Positions 1-6,611 of a stretch of 12,970 nt of DNA are shown one piece after another. Within the stretch, counting starts at the first letter, position 1. Each line of letters begins with the position of its first letter. A program made the translations under genes and the position numbers. The notes under the pieces were generated by a model. That model ran no database searches and was not told the DNA's origin. It saw only the letters and a program-made list of their open reading frames with translations. The stretch comes from Akkermansiaceae bacterium. GTDB lineage: Bacteria > Verrucomicrobiota > Verrucomicrobiia > Verrucomicrobiales > Akkermansiaceae. The stretch is taken from assembly GCA_028293225.1 (NCBI GenBank), contig JAQGPE010000583.1:1-12970 (forward strand). The letters run 5' to 3'.

Positions 1-661
1 GCACTTCGCCGAGGTCCTTGGTTTCGCCATCGACGACGATCTCGTAAGGCATGCGGCAGGCCTGCGCGCACTCGCCGCGGTTGGCGGAGCGCTGGCCGAG
101 CGATTCGCTGGTCAGACACTGGCCGGAATAAGCAACGCAGAGTGCGCCGTGGACGAAGACTTCGATTGGCGTCGGCCCCGCGAGTGTCTGGAAACGCTCG
201 ATTTCCTTCACGGAAAGTTCGCGCGCCAGCACGGCGCGCTCCATGGGGAAGAGCGATTCGATGAAGCGCAGCCCTTCCGGCGAGGTGATGGTCATTTGCG
301 TCGAGGCGTGCAGCTCGACTTTCGGAGCGAACTCGCGCGCCATCTTCGCCAGGCCGAGGTCCTGGATGATCAACGCATCGACGCCCGCGGCCGCGATGGT
401 GCGGAGCTGGCGCTCGGCGGCCTCGAGCTCGCCGGTGAAGATGAGCGTGTTCATTGCGACGAAGCCCTTTACCCCGTGCTTGTGGAGGAACTGCATCAGC
501 TCCGGCAGATCCGCCTCGGTGAAGTTGTCCGCGCGCAGGCGGGCATTGAACTTCGGCAGCCCGAAATAGATGGCGTCGGCACCGGCGGCGACAGCCGCGC
601 GGGCACAGTCCCAGTTGCCTGCGGGACTCAAAAGTTCGGGGGTCATGTCGGGCGCGTTCAT
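1..661 (-). CDS. rlhA: U32 family protein, RlhA-like (23S rRNA C2501 hydroxylation), C-terminus cut by window edge
   Basis: Only the first 220 residues are present; the gene continues beyond base 1. The N-terminus has the U32 opening (PELLSPAGN, then AGADAIYFG), a beta/alpha-barrel-like run with NTLIF and HASTQ, the VLAREL motif, and the U32 signature EVFVHGALCVAYSGQC, followed by SANRGECAQACRMPY. The last two segments closely resemble E. coli RlhA (YdcP) as I remember it, more than TrhP or UbiU. Known members supply cysteines for an iron-sulfur cluster and are needed for 5-hydroxycytidine at 23S rRNA position 2501; the 'peptidase' label is historical. The start is ATG at 661, with an in-frame alternative at 646 that begins directly before PELLSPAGN. 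No clear Shine-Dalgarno sequence precedes either. It is divergent from the DUF1800 gene. The U32 family is near certain; assignment to RlhA is likely but rests on a partial protein. Confidence 0.88.
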   Translation of the reverse strand, partial: MNAPDMTPELLSPAGNWDCARAAVAAGADAIYFGLPKFNARLRADNFTEADLPELMQFLHKHGVKGFVAMNTLIFTGELEAAERQLRTIAAAGVDALIIQDLGLAKMAREFAPKVELHASTQMTITSPEGLRFIESLFPMERAVLARELSVKEIERFQTLAGPTPIEVFVHGALCVAYSGQCLTSESLGQRSANRGECAQACRMPYEIVVDGETKDLGEV

Positions 662-727
662 CCGTGACGGCCACCGATGGCATGGATTTGGGACAATGGA
701 AAGAGCGGGGAATTCCGGAGATTCCGC

Positions 728-750
728 AACCACCCGCGCCGGGGGTGGTT
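728..750. promoter_or_regulatory. Perfect 8-bp inverted repeat in the divergent intergenic region
   Basis: AACCACCC (728-735) and GGGTGGTT (743-750) are exact reverse complements around a 7-base spacer. They lie 31 bases before the DUF1800 ATG and about 67 bases before the rlhA start on the other strand. Neither side is followed by a T-run, so this is not a normal intrinsic terminator. It could be an operator for a dimeric regulator or a hairpin in the 5' leader of the DUF1800 mRNA. I see no convincing -35/-10 pair here, so which gene it would serve is unknown. Confidence 0.4.
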
Positions 751-780
751 CATTCTACAGGAAAAGTTCTCCTTTCCACC

Positions 781-2322
781 ATGTTCCAGCCACTTCCAGA
801 CTCATGGACGCCGCAGGAAGCGGCCCATCTTTTGCGCAGAGCCGGCTTCGGGGGATCGCCCGATGCGATCGCCAGATTTCACGCTCTCGGGCGGATCAAG
901 GCGGTCGACAGCCTGCTGAATCCCGCCGAGCCGGTCAGCGCTTTTCCGGTTCCGGCCTGGGCGACGCCAGACCAGGCGCTGGCCGACATGCAGCAGCGGC
1001 AGGATGAATACAAAGAAGCCCGTGCGCCGCACCCCGATCTCAGTCCCGAACAAGCCGACCGTCTGAAGCGCGAGACCAACCAGAAATTCCAGCGCAAGAA
1101 CCGCATGGAGACGGTGGAGGCGCAGGGCTGGTGGTTCAACCGCATCCTTACCACCCAGGCGCCGCTGCGCGAGAAGATGGTGCTGTTCTGGCACGATCAT
1201 TTCGCCAGCTCGGTCCAGAAGGTAAAGCAGCCCTATTTGATGGTGAAACAGAACGAACTGTTCCGCCAGCATGCCTTCGGGTCCTTCAAGGAGTTGACCC
1301 ACCAGATCGTCCGCGACCCCGCGATGATGCTGTATCTCGACACCCAGACCTCGAAGAAGGGCAAGCCGAACGAAAACTTCCCGCGCGAGCTCATGGAACT
1401 CTTCACGCTGGGTGAAGGCCACTACACCGAGGCCGACATCAAGGAGGCAGCCCGCGCCCTGACCGGCTACCAGATCAACCGCGCCACCGGCGAGGTCGTT
1501 CACAATCAGCGCCAGTGGGACAACGGCGTGAAGACGATCTACGGCAAGAGTGGTAAATTCGACGGCGACGACGTGGTGAACCTGATTTTCGATCAGCCCT
1601 CCGCCGCCTCGATGCTGCCTTCCAAGCTGTGGGAGTACTTCGTTGCCGAGGACCCGGGTCCGGAAATCACCGGTGCGCTGGCGGTGTCGTTCCGCTCCGG
1701 GGATTTCAAGATCGCTCCGCTGCTGCGGCAGATTTTCCTCTCGAAGGAGTTCTATGCGGAGCCGGTGATGCGGAATCAGATCAAGTCGCCGGTCCAGTAT
1801 CTGGTGCAGCTTTTCAAAGAGTTGGAGGTCCAGTCGCCGTCGGCGGTTTACGTGCTTTCGTCCGAGCAGCAATTGGGCGAGGTCCTGTTCGCACCGCCGA
1901 ATGTGGCCGGGTGGGACTGGGGCAAGGCTTGGATCAATACCAACACGCTGCTGACCCGCTACAACATCGCCGGCTTCGTGACCAAGGGCGCCGAGGATGC
2001 TCCCGGGGAAACGCAGGGTGAGGACAAGATGGCGATGACCGATGCCGGTGCGAAGAAGTTCCTGGTCAACGCGATGAAGCGGGCGCAGCGCAACTGGCAG
2101 GGACCCGACTACGAGAAGATCGCCCCGCGGCCACTGCGCGAAGATCCCGCCGCGCTGGTCGACGCCCTCACCGCGCGGTTTTTTCAAGTGCCTCTGGCCG
2201 GCCGCCAGCGTGAGACCTTTGTGGCTTATGCGACCGAAAAGAAGGGCGCCATTTTCACCAATCATGAGGTGGCCGAACTGTGCCATCTGATGCTGAGCAC
2301 GCCGTATTATCAGCTGGCCTGA
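781..2322 (+). CDS. DUF1800 family protein
   Basis: A 513-residue protein of the DUF1800 family, function unknown. Hallmarks in order are HLLRRAGFGG near the N-terminus, EKMVLFWHDHFASS (about 129-143), NFPRELMELFTLGEG followed by EAARALTGYQ (about 198-230), and GEVLFAPPNVAGWDWG (about 365-382) near the C-terminal third. The frame is open back to GTG 664, but ATG 781 is preferred: the family homology starts right there, and the upstream residues are low in pattern and rich in proline. Neither start gives a signal peptide or membrane helix, so the protein as read should be cytoplasmic unless it is carried out with a partner. The gene is followed after 32 bases by a DUF1501 gene. This order is a widespread pairing in Planctomycetota and Verrucomicrobiota, and it strongly suggests the two products work together. 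Confidence 0.93.
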   Translation: MFQPLPDSWTPQEAAHLLRRAGFGGSPDAIARFHALGRIKAVDSLLNPAEPVSAFPVPAWATPDQALADMQQRQDEYKEARAPHPDLSPEQADRLKRETNQKFQRKNRMETVEAQGWWFNRILTTQAPLREKMVLFWHDHFASSVQKVKQPYLMVKQNELFRQHAFGSFKELTHQIVRDPAMMLYLDTQTSKKGKPNENFPRELMELFTLGEGHYTEADIKEAARALTGYQINRATGEVVHNQRQWDNGVKTIYGKSGKFDGDDVVNLIFDQPSAASMLPSKLWEYFVAEDPGPEITGALAVSFRSGDFKIAPLLRQIFLSKEFYAEPVMRNQIKSPVQYLVQLFKELEVQSPSAVYVLSSEQQLGEVLFAPPNVAGWDWGKAWINTNTLLTRYNIAGFVTKGAEDAPGETQGEDKMAMTDAGAKKFLVNAMKRAQRNWQGPDYEKIAPRPLREDPAALVDALTARFFQVPLAGRQRETFVAYATEKKGAIFTNHEVAELCHLMLSTPYYQLA

Positions 2323-2354
2323 TTTCCACCGAACTCCTTTCCGAATTTCCGATC

Positions 2355-3659
2355 ATGAAGACCCGCCGTGAATTCCTCCGCTCGACCATGCTGGGCGCTT
2401 CGGCCACCTGGACGGTGCCGATGTTCATCGAACGAACCTTCGCCGACCTGGCCAATGGCGCGCGCGATCTGGCCACGCAGCCGGTAACGGGCAAGGATGG
2501 TACGATCCTCGTGGTACTTCAGCTGGCCGGCGGCAACGACGGCCTGAACACCCTGGTTCCGTATGCCGACGACATCTACCACCGCTCGCGGCCACGGCTT
2601 GGCAAGAAGGAGAGCGAAATCCTCAAGCTCAGCGACTACGTCGGTCTGAACGGCTCGATGCCTTTCATGAGCGAATACTTCAAGCAGGGGCACCTGGGCG
2701 TGGTCCAGGGCGTCGGCTACCCGAATCCGAACCGTTCGCACTTTGTCTCCACGTCCATCTGGGAGACGGCGGACATCGAGCATCGCTCGAACACCGGCTG
2801 GCTCGGCCGCTACTTTGACAATGCCTGCAAGGGCGCGGACCCGACGGTGGGAATCAGCCTGAACAAGACCCAGCCGGAAAGCTTTGGCGCGTTGAAGAAC
2901 CCAGGCGTCTGCCTGAGTTCGCCGGAGCTGTACCGCTGGATCCACGGCGGCGGCGAGAAAGCGCAGGCGGAGGAATTCTTCGCCTCGCTCAACTCTCCGG
3001 ATGACGACGACAAGCCGGTCGATGGCGGTTCGATCGAGATGCCCGCGGGTGGCAAGGTCGGCGGCATCCAGGGTGAGAGCAACCTGGATTTCCTGGAGCG
3101 CGTCGCTATGGATGCGCGCGTTAGCTCCGCCAAGATCATCGAGCTGGCCGCCAAGTACAAGTCGAAGGTGCAATACGAGGGCACGCCGATTTCGCGCAGC
3201 TTGAACATGGTGTCGCGCCTGATCGCGGGAGGGCTGCCGACGCGGGTCTACTACGTCAGTCATGGTGGCTTCGACACGCACAACCAGCAGCTCAATTCCC
3301 ACGACCGCCTGCTCGGCCAGCTCGACTCGGCGTTGAAATCGTTCTTCGCCGACCTCAAGGATCAGGGCAATGCCGACCGGGTCACGCTGATGACCTTCTC
3401 CGAGTTCGGCCGCCGCGTGGATGAAAACGCCAGCGCCGGCACCGACCACGGCCGCGCCTCCTGCCTGTTCGTCGCGGGGGGCGGAGTAAAGGGTGGTCTC
3501 TACGGTCAGTATCCGAGCCTGAGCGATCTGGACGTGGGTGATCTGAAGCACCATGTCGATTTCCGCGGGGTCTATGCCTCGGTGCTGGAGAACTGGCTGA
3601 AGACACCGTCCGCGCCGATCCTGAAGGGCCAGTTCGACAAGCTGAAGTTCATGGCCTGA
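2355..3659 (+). CDS. DUF1501 family protein with Tat signal peptide
   Basis: A 434-residue member of the DUF1501 family, which belongs to the alkaline phosphatase/sulfatase-like fold; its substrate is unknown. The start at ATG 2355 puts a twin-arginine motif (RREFLRS, residues 4-10) at the very N-terminus. A short hydrophobic stretch follows, so export of the folded protein through Tat is expected. Family motifs are LQLAGGNDGLNTLVPY (about 54-69), NPNRSHFVSTSIWETAD (about 126-142), SHGGFDTH (about 300-307), FSEFGRRVDEN (about 348-358) and TDHG followed by a Gly-rich loop (about 362-380). The Asp and His residues in FDTH and TDHG are good candidates for metal ligands. The frame is open 25 codons further upstream, but that extension would bury the Tat signal. 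It is probably co-transcribed with the DUF1800 gene before it and the DUF6807 gene after it. Confidence 0.93.
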   Translation: MKTRREFLRSTMLGASATWTVPMFIERTFADLANGARDLATQPVTGKDGTILVVLQLAGGNDGLNTLVPYADDIYHRSRPRLGKKESEILKLSDYVGLNGSMPFMSEYFKQGHLGVVQGVGYPNPNRSHFVSTSIWETADIEHRSNTGWLGRYFDNACKGADPTVGISLNKTQPESFGALKNPGVCLSSPELYRWIHGGGEKAQAEEFFASLNSPDDDDKPVDGGSIEMPAGGKVGGIQGESNLDFLERVAMDARVSSAKIIELAAKYKSKVQYEGTPISRSLNMVSRLIAGGLPTRVYYVSHGGFDTHNQQLNSHDRLLGQLDSALKSFFADLKDQGNADRVTLMTFSEFGRRVDENASAGTDHGRASCLFVAGGGVKGGLYGQYPSLSDLDVGDLKHHVDFRGVYASVLENWLKTPSAPILKGQFDKLKFMA

Positions 3660-3682
3660 GCTTGCAATGCCACGGCCACTTG

Positions 3683-4636
3683 ATGCGTAGTAGCAGGATG
3701 TCGCTCCGTCTTCTTCCTTTTTGCGCGCTCGCTCTGACTCTGGCTGCTCACGCGGCGGAACCCGTGAAAGCGGTGCGGGAGGGCAAGCAGATCATCGTGC
3801 GCTCCGGCGACCGCGAAATCCTGCGCTATCAGGCGGAGGCCGGCGATCTGCCGCGGCCGGAGATCAAGGAGGTCTATCGTCGCGGTGGCTATCTTCAGTC
3901 GGTTTTCACTCCGGCGGGGAAGCTGGTGACGGATGATTTCGCGCCGAACCACCTGCACCACCATGCGGTGTGGACCTCCTGGGCGACGACCCAGTTCGAG
4001 GGCCGTAAGCCGGATTTCTGGAACATGGGTGAAGCCACCGGCCGGGTGGATTTTGTCGCGGTCGATGAGGTCTGGAACAAGGACACCAGCGCGGGTTTCA
4101 CCGCGCGCCATCAGTTCGTCGACATGACCGCCAAGCCGGAGAAGGTGGTACTGCTGGAGACCTGGAAGGTCATCGTGACGACCGATGGCAAGCGCAACAT
4201 CATCGACCTGGTCTCGATCCAGAACTGTGCCACGGAGTCGCCGCTCAAGCTGCCGGAGTATCACTACGGCGGCATCGGCTTCCGCGGCAACCGCGAGTGG
4301 GATGGTGTTGAGGGCTGCCGGTTCCTGACCGCTTCCGGCCTGACCGATCGCAACAAGGTCAACACCGCGCACGAGCCGTGGTGCTGGGTCGGCGGTAAGG
4401 TCGGCGGCGAGACCTGTGGGATCACTTTCCTGGGTTCGCCGGACAACTTCCGTGCGCCGCAGCCGTTCCGGGCCCATCCTTCGGAGCCTTTCTTTTGCTT
4501 CGCGCCCCAGCAGATGGGCGAGATGGCCATCGAGCCGGGCAAGACTTACACCGCCAGCTACCGGATGGTGGTGACCGATGGCGAGCCGGATGCCGCGGCC
4601 ATCGGTGGCTGGTGGAAGGATTATACGGCGAAATGA
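3683..4636 (+). CDS. Exported DUF6807 (PmoA-type) family protein
   Basis: A 317-residue secreted protein. It has a Sec signal peptide: a basic start (MRSSRMSLR), a hydrophobic core of about 12 residues, and a likely cut after AHA (residue 24). The body matches the DUF6807 family, annotated in databases as 'PmoA' although it is not a proven methane oxygenase. The clearest mark is the His-rich segment HLHHHAVW (90-97), followed by DFWNMGEATGRVDFV and, later, the YHYGGIGFRG segment. Members often sit with carbohydrate-catabolism genes in PVC bacteria, but their reaction is unproven. ATG 3698 is an equally possible start and keeps the signal peptide; a TTG at 3662 is less likely. The gene begins 23 bases after the DUF1501 stop, so the two are almost surely in one transcript. 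Confidence 0.85.
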   Translation: MRSSRMSLRLLPFCALALTLAAHAAEPVKAVREGKQIIVRSGDREILRYQAEAGDLPRPEIKEVYRRGGYLQSVFTPAGKLVTDDFAPNHLHHHAVWTSWATTQFEGRKPDFWNMGEATGRVDFVAVDEVWNKDTSAGFTARHQFVDMTAKPEKVVLLETWKVIVTTDGKRNIIDLVSIQNCATESPLKLPEYHYGGIGFRGNREWDGVEGCRFLTASGLTDRNKVNTAHEPWCWVGGKVGGETCGITFLGSPDNFRAPQPFRAHPSEPFFCFAPQQMGEMAIEPGKTYTASYRMVVTDGEPDAAAIGGWWKDYTAK

Positions 4637-4685
4637 TCCGCGGAGAAATCTCGCCCTGCGTTCGCGGGGCCGCTTGATTCGCCGC

Positions 4686-5426
4686 GTGAACGACGAACTT
4701 CACGCGAAGCTGCAGCGGGGCCTGGGACTTTTCGATCTCGATGGGACCCTCATCGCCTGGGATACGCAGATTCTGTTCTGCGATTATGTGCTGAAGCAGG
4801 AAGGCATCCGGCGGCTGTTTCTGCCGTTCTTCGCTGCCTTTACTCCGGCGGCGGGGATCCTCGGCGACGAGGGCATGAAGCGCGTGTTCCTGGCCTATCT
4901 GTGGCGGGTGGACGAGCAGCAGCTTGCGGTCTGGGTTCGTGATTGGGTGGAGGAGTGGTTTCCGGTACGCTGCTACGCACCCATGTTGGAGCGGATCGAG
5001 CGTCACCGTGCGGCCGGGCATCTGACCGTGCTGGCTTCCGCGAGTCCGGAGTTCTATGCCAGGGAGGTTGGCCAGGCGCTGGGGTTCGACCTTGCCTTCG
5101 GCACGCAGGTCGAGGTCTCGGGGCCTTTCCCTCTGCTTCCCGAGTTGCGGAATCACAAGGGCGCGGAGAAAGTACGGCGTCTCTCGGAGATCATCGGAGC
5201 ACCGCGGGAGCTGTGGCCGCTCAGCCACGGCTACTCCGATAGTTCCGCGGACCTGCCGATGCTGGAGCGCTGTCTGACTTCCACGCTGGTGAATCCGTCC
5301 ACAGCGCTGACCGCGATCGGGGAAGAGCGCGGCTGGGAAATCGTGCGGCCGCCGCTGCCATGGCGGAATCGCCGGGAAAAGACGGTCGAAATCCTGCGCC
5401 GCATTGCGGGCCTGGGCGGGAAATAA
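4686..5426 (+). CDS. HAD-IB family phosphatase (SerB-like)
   Basis: A 246-residue haloacid-dehalogenase superfamily hydrolase of subfamily IB, which cleaves small phosphate monoesters. All four motifs are present: FDLDGTLI with nucleophile Asp17 and general acid Asp19; VLASASPEF with Ser118; NHKG with Lys158; and GYSDSSADLPML with Asp185 and Asp189. A helical cap (about residues 28-112) lies between motifs I and II, as in phosphoserine phosphatases and glycerol-phosphate/lysolipid phosphatases. The precise substrate cannot be told, and the cap lacks an obvious SerB fingerprint. The start is taken as GTG 4686, which places motif I at the usual distance. TTG 4674 is possible, and ATG 4578 would overlap the DUF6807 gene by 59 bases. 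It follows DUF6807 by 49 bases and may be the last gene of that operon. Confidence 0.88.
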   Translation: MNDELHAKLQRGLGLFDLDGTLIAWDTQILFCDYVLKQEGIRRLFLPFFAAFTPAAGILGDEGMKRVFLAYLWRVDEQQLAVWVRDWVEEWFPVRCYAPMLERIERHRAAGHLTVLASASPEFYAREVGQALGFDLAFGTQVEVSGPFPLLPELRNHKGAEKVRRLSEIIGAPRELWPLSHGYSDSSADLPMLERCLTSTLVNPSTALTAIGEERGWEIVRPPLPWRNRREKTVEILRRIAGLGGK

Positions 5427-5457
5427 AAGTGCCCCCCGGAACAAGCCCGGGAGGCAC
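5421..5457 (-). terminator. Intrinsic terminator of the outer-membrane protein gene, overlapping the HAD stop codon
   Basis: Arms GTGCCCCCCGG (5429-5439) and CCGGGAGGCAC (5447-5457) form an 11-bp stem with one C-A mismatch and a 7-base loop. Read on the minus strand, the hairpin is followed at once by TTTTATTT, the expected U-tract, so it ends transcripts of the beta-barrel gene 38 bases after its stop. On the plus strand no T-run follows, so it should stop HAD transcripts poorly. The U-tract side overlaps the TAA of the HAD gene. Confidence 0.85.
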
Positions 5458-5495
5458 GAACAAGACTCAACCGTTACCGAACGGCAAGTCGATCC

Positions 5496-6074
5496 TTAGA
5501 AACGGAAGCGAGCGCCGAGTTCGACACCCCAGTCGTCACCGACCTTGACCTTGGCGCCATTCACCTTGGCATCGTCGATCCAGATGTAGCGACCGCCGCC
5601 GTAGACCTGGAAGGCCGGGGTGAAGTCATAGCCAATGCCCGTGAAGGCCTGGGCTGCGAACTGGGTGGAGTTGTCGCTGCCGAATGGGCTGTCGACATCG
5701 AGGAAGGCAACCCCTGCGCCAACACCACCGTAGACGGAGAGCTTCTCGGTGAAGTGGTAGTCAGCCTTGTAGTTCAGCGTGACTGGCACCACATCGGTGT
5801 CGGAGAAGGTTTCATCGATCTTCGAGTATCCGCCTTCAAGGAAGAGGGAGTGGGAGACCGGACCTGTTTGGGCGATCTGCATGCCGAAGTGCAGCGTGTA
5901 ATAGGCCTCTTCTGCCTGAGTGAGGTAACCGACGGAAGCACCGGCGAACCACTTGTAGAGCGGGGAAGCCGAATACTGCGGAGCGGAAGATGGAGCGACG
6001 TAGTCGGAGCCGCCTGCATAAGCGGTGGAGCCGAGTGCGAGTGCCGACGTCAGGGCAATCAGGGTGTGTTTCAT
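5496..6074 (-). CDS. Small outer-membrane beta-barrel protein
   Basis: A 192-residue protein with a Sec signal peptide (residues 1-20, cut after TAYA). Alternating polar/hydrophobic strands follow, rich in Tyr, Gly and Phe: WFAGASVGYL, LFLEGGYS, LNYKADYHF, LSVYGGVGAGVAF, YDFTPAFQVYGGGRYIW and WGVELGARFRF. It ends in Phe, the usual C-terminal signal for BAM-mediated insertion. The size suits an 8-stranded barrel such as the OmpA/OmpW/PagP-like 'outer membrane beta-barrel' group. I cannot say whether it is structural, a small porin or a lipid-active enzyme. The start is ATG 6074, with AGGGG about 10 bases upstream, one of the few Shine-Dalgarno-like sites in the window. It is monocistronic: its own terminator lies at 5421-5457, and 223 bases separate it from the next minus-strand gene. 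Confidence 0.85.
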   Translation of the reverse strand: MKHTLIALTSALALGSTAYAGGSDYVAPSSAPQYSASPLYKWFAGASVGYLTQAEEAYYTLHFGMQIAQTGPVSHSLFLEGGYSKIDETFSDTDVVPVTLNYKADYHFTEKLSVYGGVGAGVAFLDVDSPFGSDNSTQFAAQAFTGIGYDFTPAFQVYGGGRYIWIDDAKVNGAKVKVGDDWGVELGARFRF

Positions 6075-6297
6075 AAGACAGTGACCCCTATCGCAGGAAC
6101 CGCACCCCGCAAGAGGCCGGGTGACAATTTCTTCAGATTGCTGCGGTTGGCCTAACGGGCATTTCCTTGATCCAGAGGGGTTTGGTCGTGGTGAAGCCGA
6201 GGATTGCTACTACGGGTCCGTCTAGTAGTTCGGCCTTCTTTTTCCTTCCGGCAAGGGCGAATTGCGCGACATCCTTGCAAGATGCATCGCTGCATTT
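6075..6297 (-). other. Intergenic region with an unexplained open in-frame stretch
   Basis: This is the gap between the last gene of the ppc operon and the beta-barrel gene, so it should hold the latter's promoter. I see TTGTCA at about 6120-6125 (minus strand) as a possible -35 but no good -10. A 7-bp inverted pair AACCGCA/TGCGGTT lies at 6098-6104 and 6142-6148. On the minus strand, the frame of the small gene at 6298-6567 stays open for 54 codons past its TGA, ending at the TGA at 6133-6135. It reads protein-like in its second half (KKAELLDGPVVAILGF, then TTKPLWIKEMPV) but has no ATG, GTG or TTG near its beginning. It may be a decayed gene end, a read-through extension or chance. Confidence 0.35.
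6193..6243 (+). terminator. Possible imperfect plus-strand terminator hairpin
   Basis: GAAG-CCGA (6193-6200) can pair with TCGG-C-CTTC (6230-6238, one bulged C), and CTACTA (6207-6212) with TAGTAG (6223-6228). This leaves a 6-base bulge on one side and a 10-base loop. The plus strand then runs straight into TTTTT (6239-6243). It could stop rightward transcription that would otherwise run antisense into the ppc operon. The stem is broken and no plus-strand gene ends here, so confidence is low. Confidence 0.25.
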
Positions 6298-6567
6298 TCA
6301 GAACAGCTGCGGCTGATCCAGGGAAATGGACCGATCCTTGGCGGGCTTTGCCAGGAGGAGGTCGATCCGGGTCAGCAGATCCAGCGAGGGGACGATTTCC
6401 TCGTCCAGCACTTCGCGCACAAACCCGGCCCAGTAGGCCGGAGTATTGCCCTCGGCCTTTGCGAGGAGCAAGGCCATCTCGGTCAGCGCTCCGCTGGCAG
6501 CCAGTTGCTTGCGCGTGCGGCGCAGCCAGCTGTCCAGATAGGGGCGATCCGGTTTGTGAGGAAGCAC
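6298..6567 (-). CDS. Small hypothetical protein, weakly HTH-like
   Basis: An 89-residue, mostly helical protein at the end of the ppc-coaB-ispF operon; I do not recognise a characterised family. The middle (LTEMALLLAKAEG ... VPSLDLLTRIDLLLA, residues 29-73) loosely resembles the spacing of an XRE-type helix-turn-helix, above all the closing 'PSLxLLxRIDxLLA' pattern. The usual turn is unclear. The C-terminus is LDQPQLF, similar to bacterial sliding-clamp-binding peptides. GTG 6567 is chosen as start: it has AGAGAGG just upstream, and the conserved-looking sequence begins there. The frame is open to a TTG at 6615 that overlaps the ispF stop (TTGA), giving 105 residues, but the added segment looks like untranslated sequence. 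Coding status is likely from its position, composition and helix pattern, but not proven. Confidence 0.6.
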   Translation of the reverse strand: MLPHKPDRPYLDSWLRRTRKQLAASGALTEMALLLAKAEGNTPAYWAGFVREVLDEEIVPSLDLLTRIDLLLAKPAKDRSISLDQPQLF

Positions 6568-6584
6568 GCCTCTCTGTAGAGGCG
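6567..6584 (-). promoter_or_regulatory. Perfect 7-bp hairpin at the start of the small gene
   Basis: CGCCTCT (6567-6573) and AGAGGCG (6578-6584) pair exactly around a 4-base loop. In the minus-strand mRNA the 3' arm is AGAGGCG, which contains the Shine-Dalgarno-like AGAGG and ends on the first base of the proposed GTG start. Folding would hide the ribosome site of the small gene unless ribosomes finishing ispF, 28 bases upstream, open it. If the TTG start is the true one, the hairpin would simply lie inside the coding region. Confidence 0.4.
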
Positions 6585-6611
6585 ATGGCAGGAACTTGCA
6601 AGCAGGACTGT

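Noticed and set aside
664..780. N-terminal extension of the DUF1800 gene from GTG 664
   Set aside because: It would make the gene almost touch the divergent rlhA start, crosses the inverted repeat at 728-750, and adds 39 proline-rich residues with no signal peptide and no family similarity.
802..2286. A 494-codon open frame on the minus strand opposite the DUF1800 gene
   Set aside because: It is an antisense shadow of a gene with strongly G/C-biased third codon positions. Its translation is Arg/His/Leu-rich without any family motif, while the plus strand has clear DUF1800 motifs.
2310..3554. A 414-codon open frame on the minus strand opposite the DUF1501 gene
   Set aside because: Same cause: an antisense open frame from codon bias, with no recognisable domain.
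3691..3697. AGCAGG as a Shine-Dalgarno site for the DUF6807 ATG at 3698
   Set aside because: It touches the start codon, too close for a working site, so it does not decide between ATG 3683 and ATG 3698.
6298..6300. TGA as a selenocysteine codon joining the small gene to the open stretch after it
   Set aside because: No selenoprotein context, no Cys-aligned relative known to me, and the bases after the TGA do not form an evident SECIS-like stem. Simple termination is more likely.
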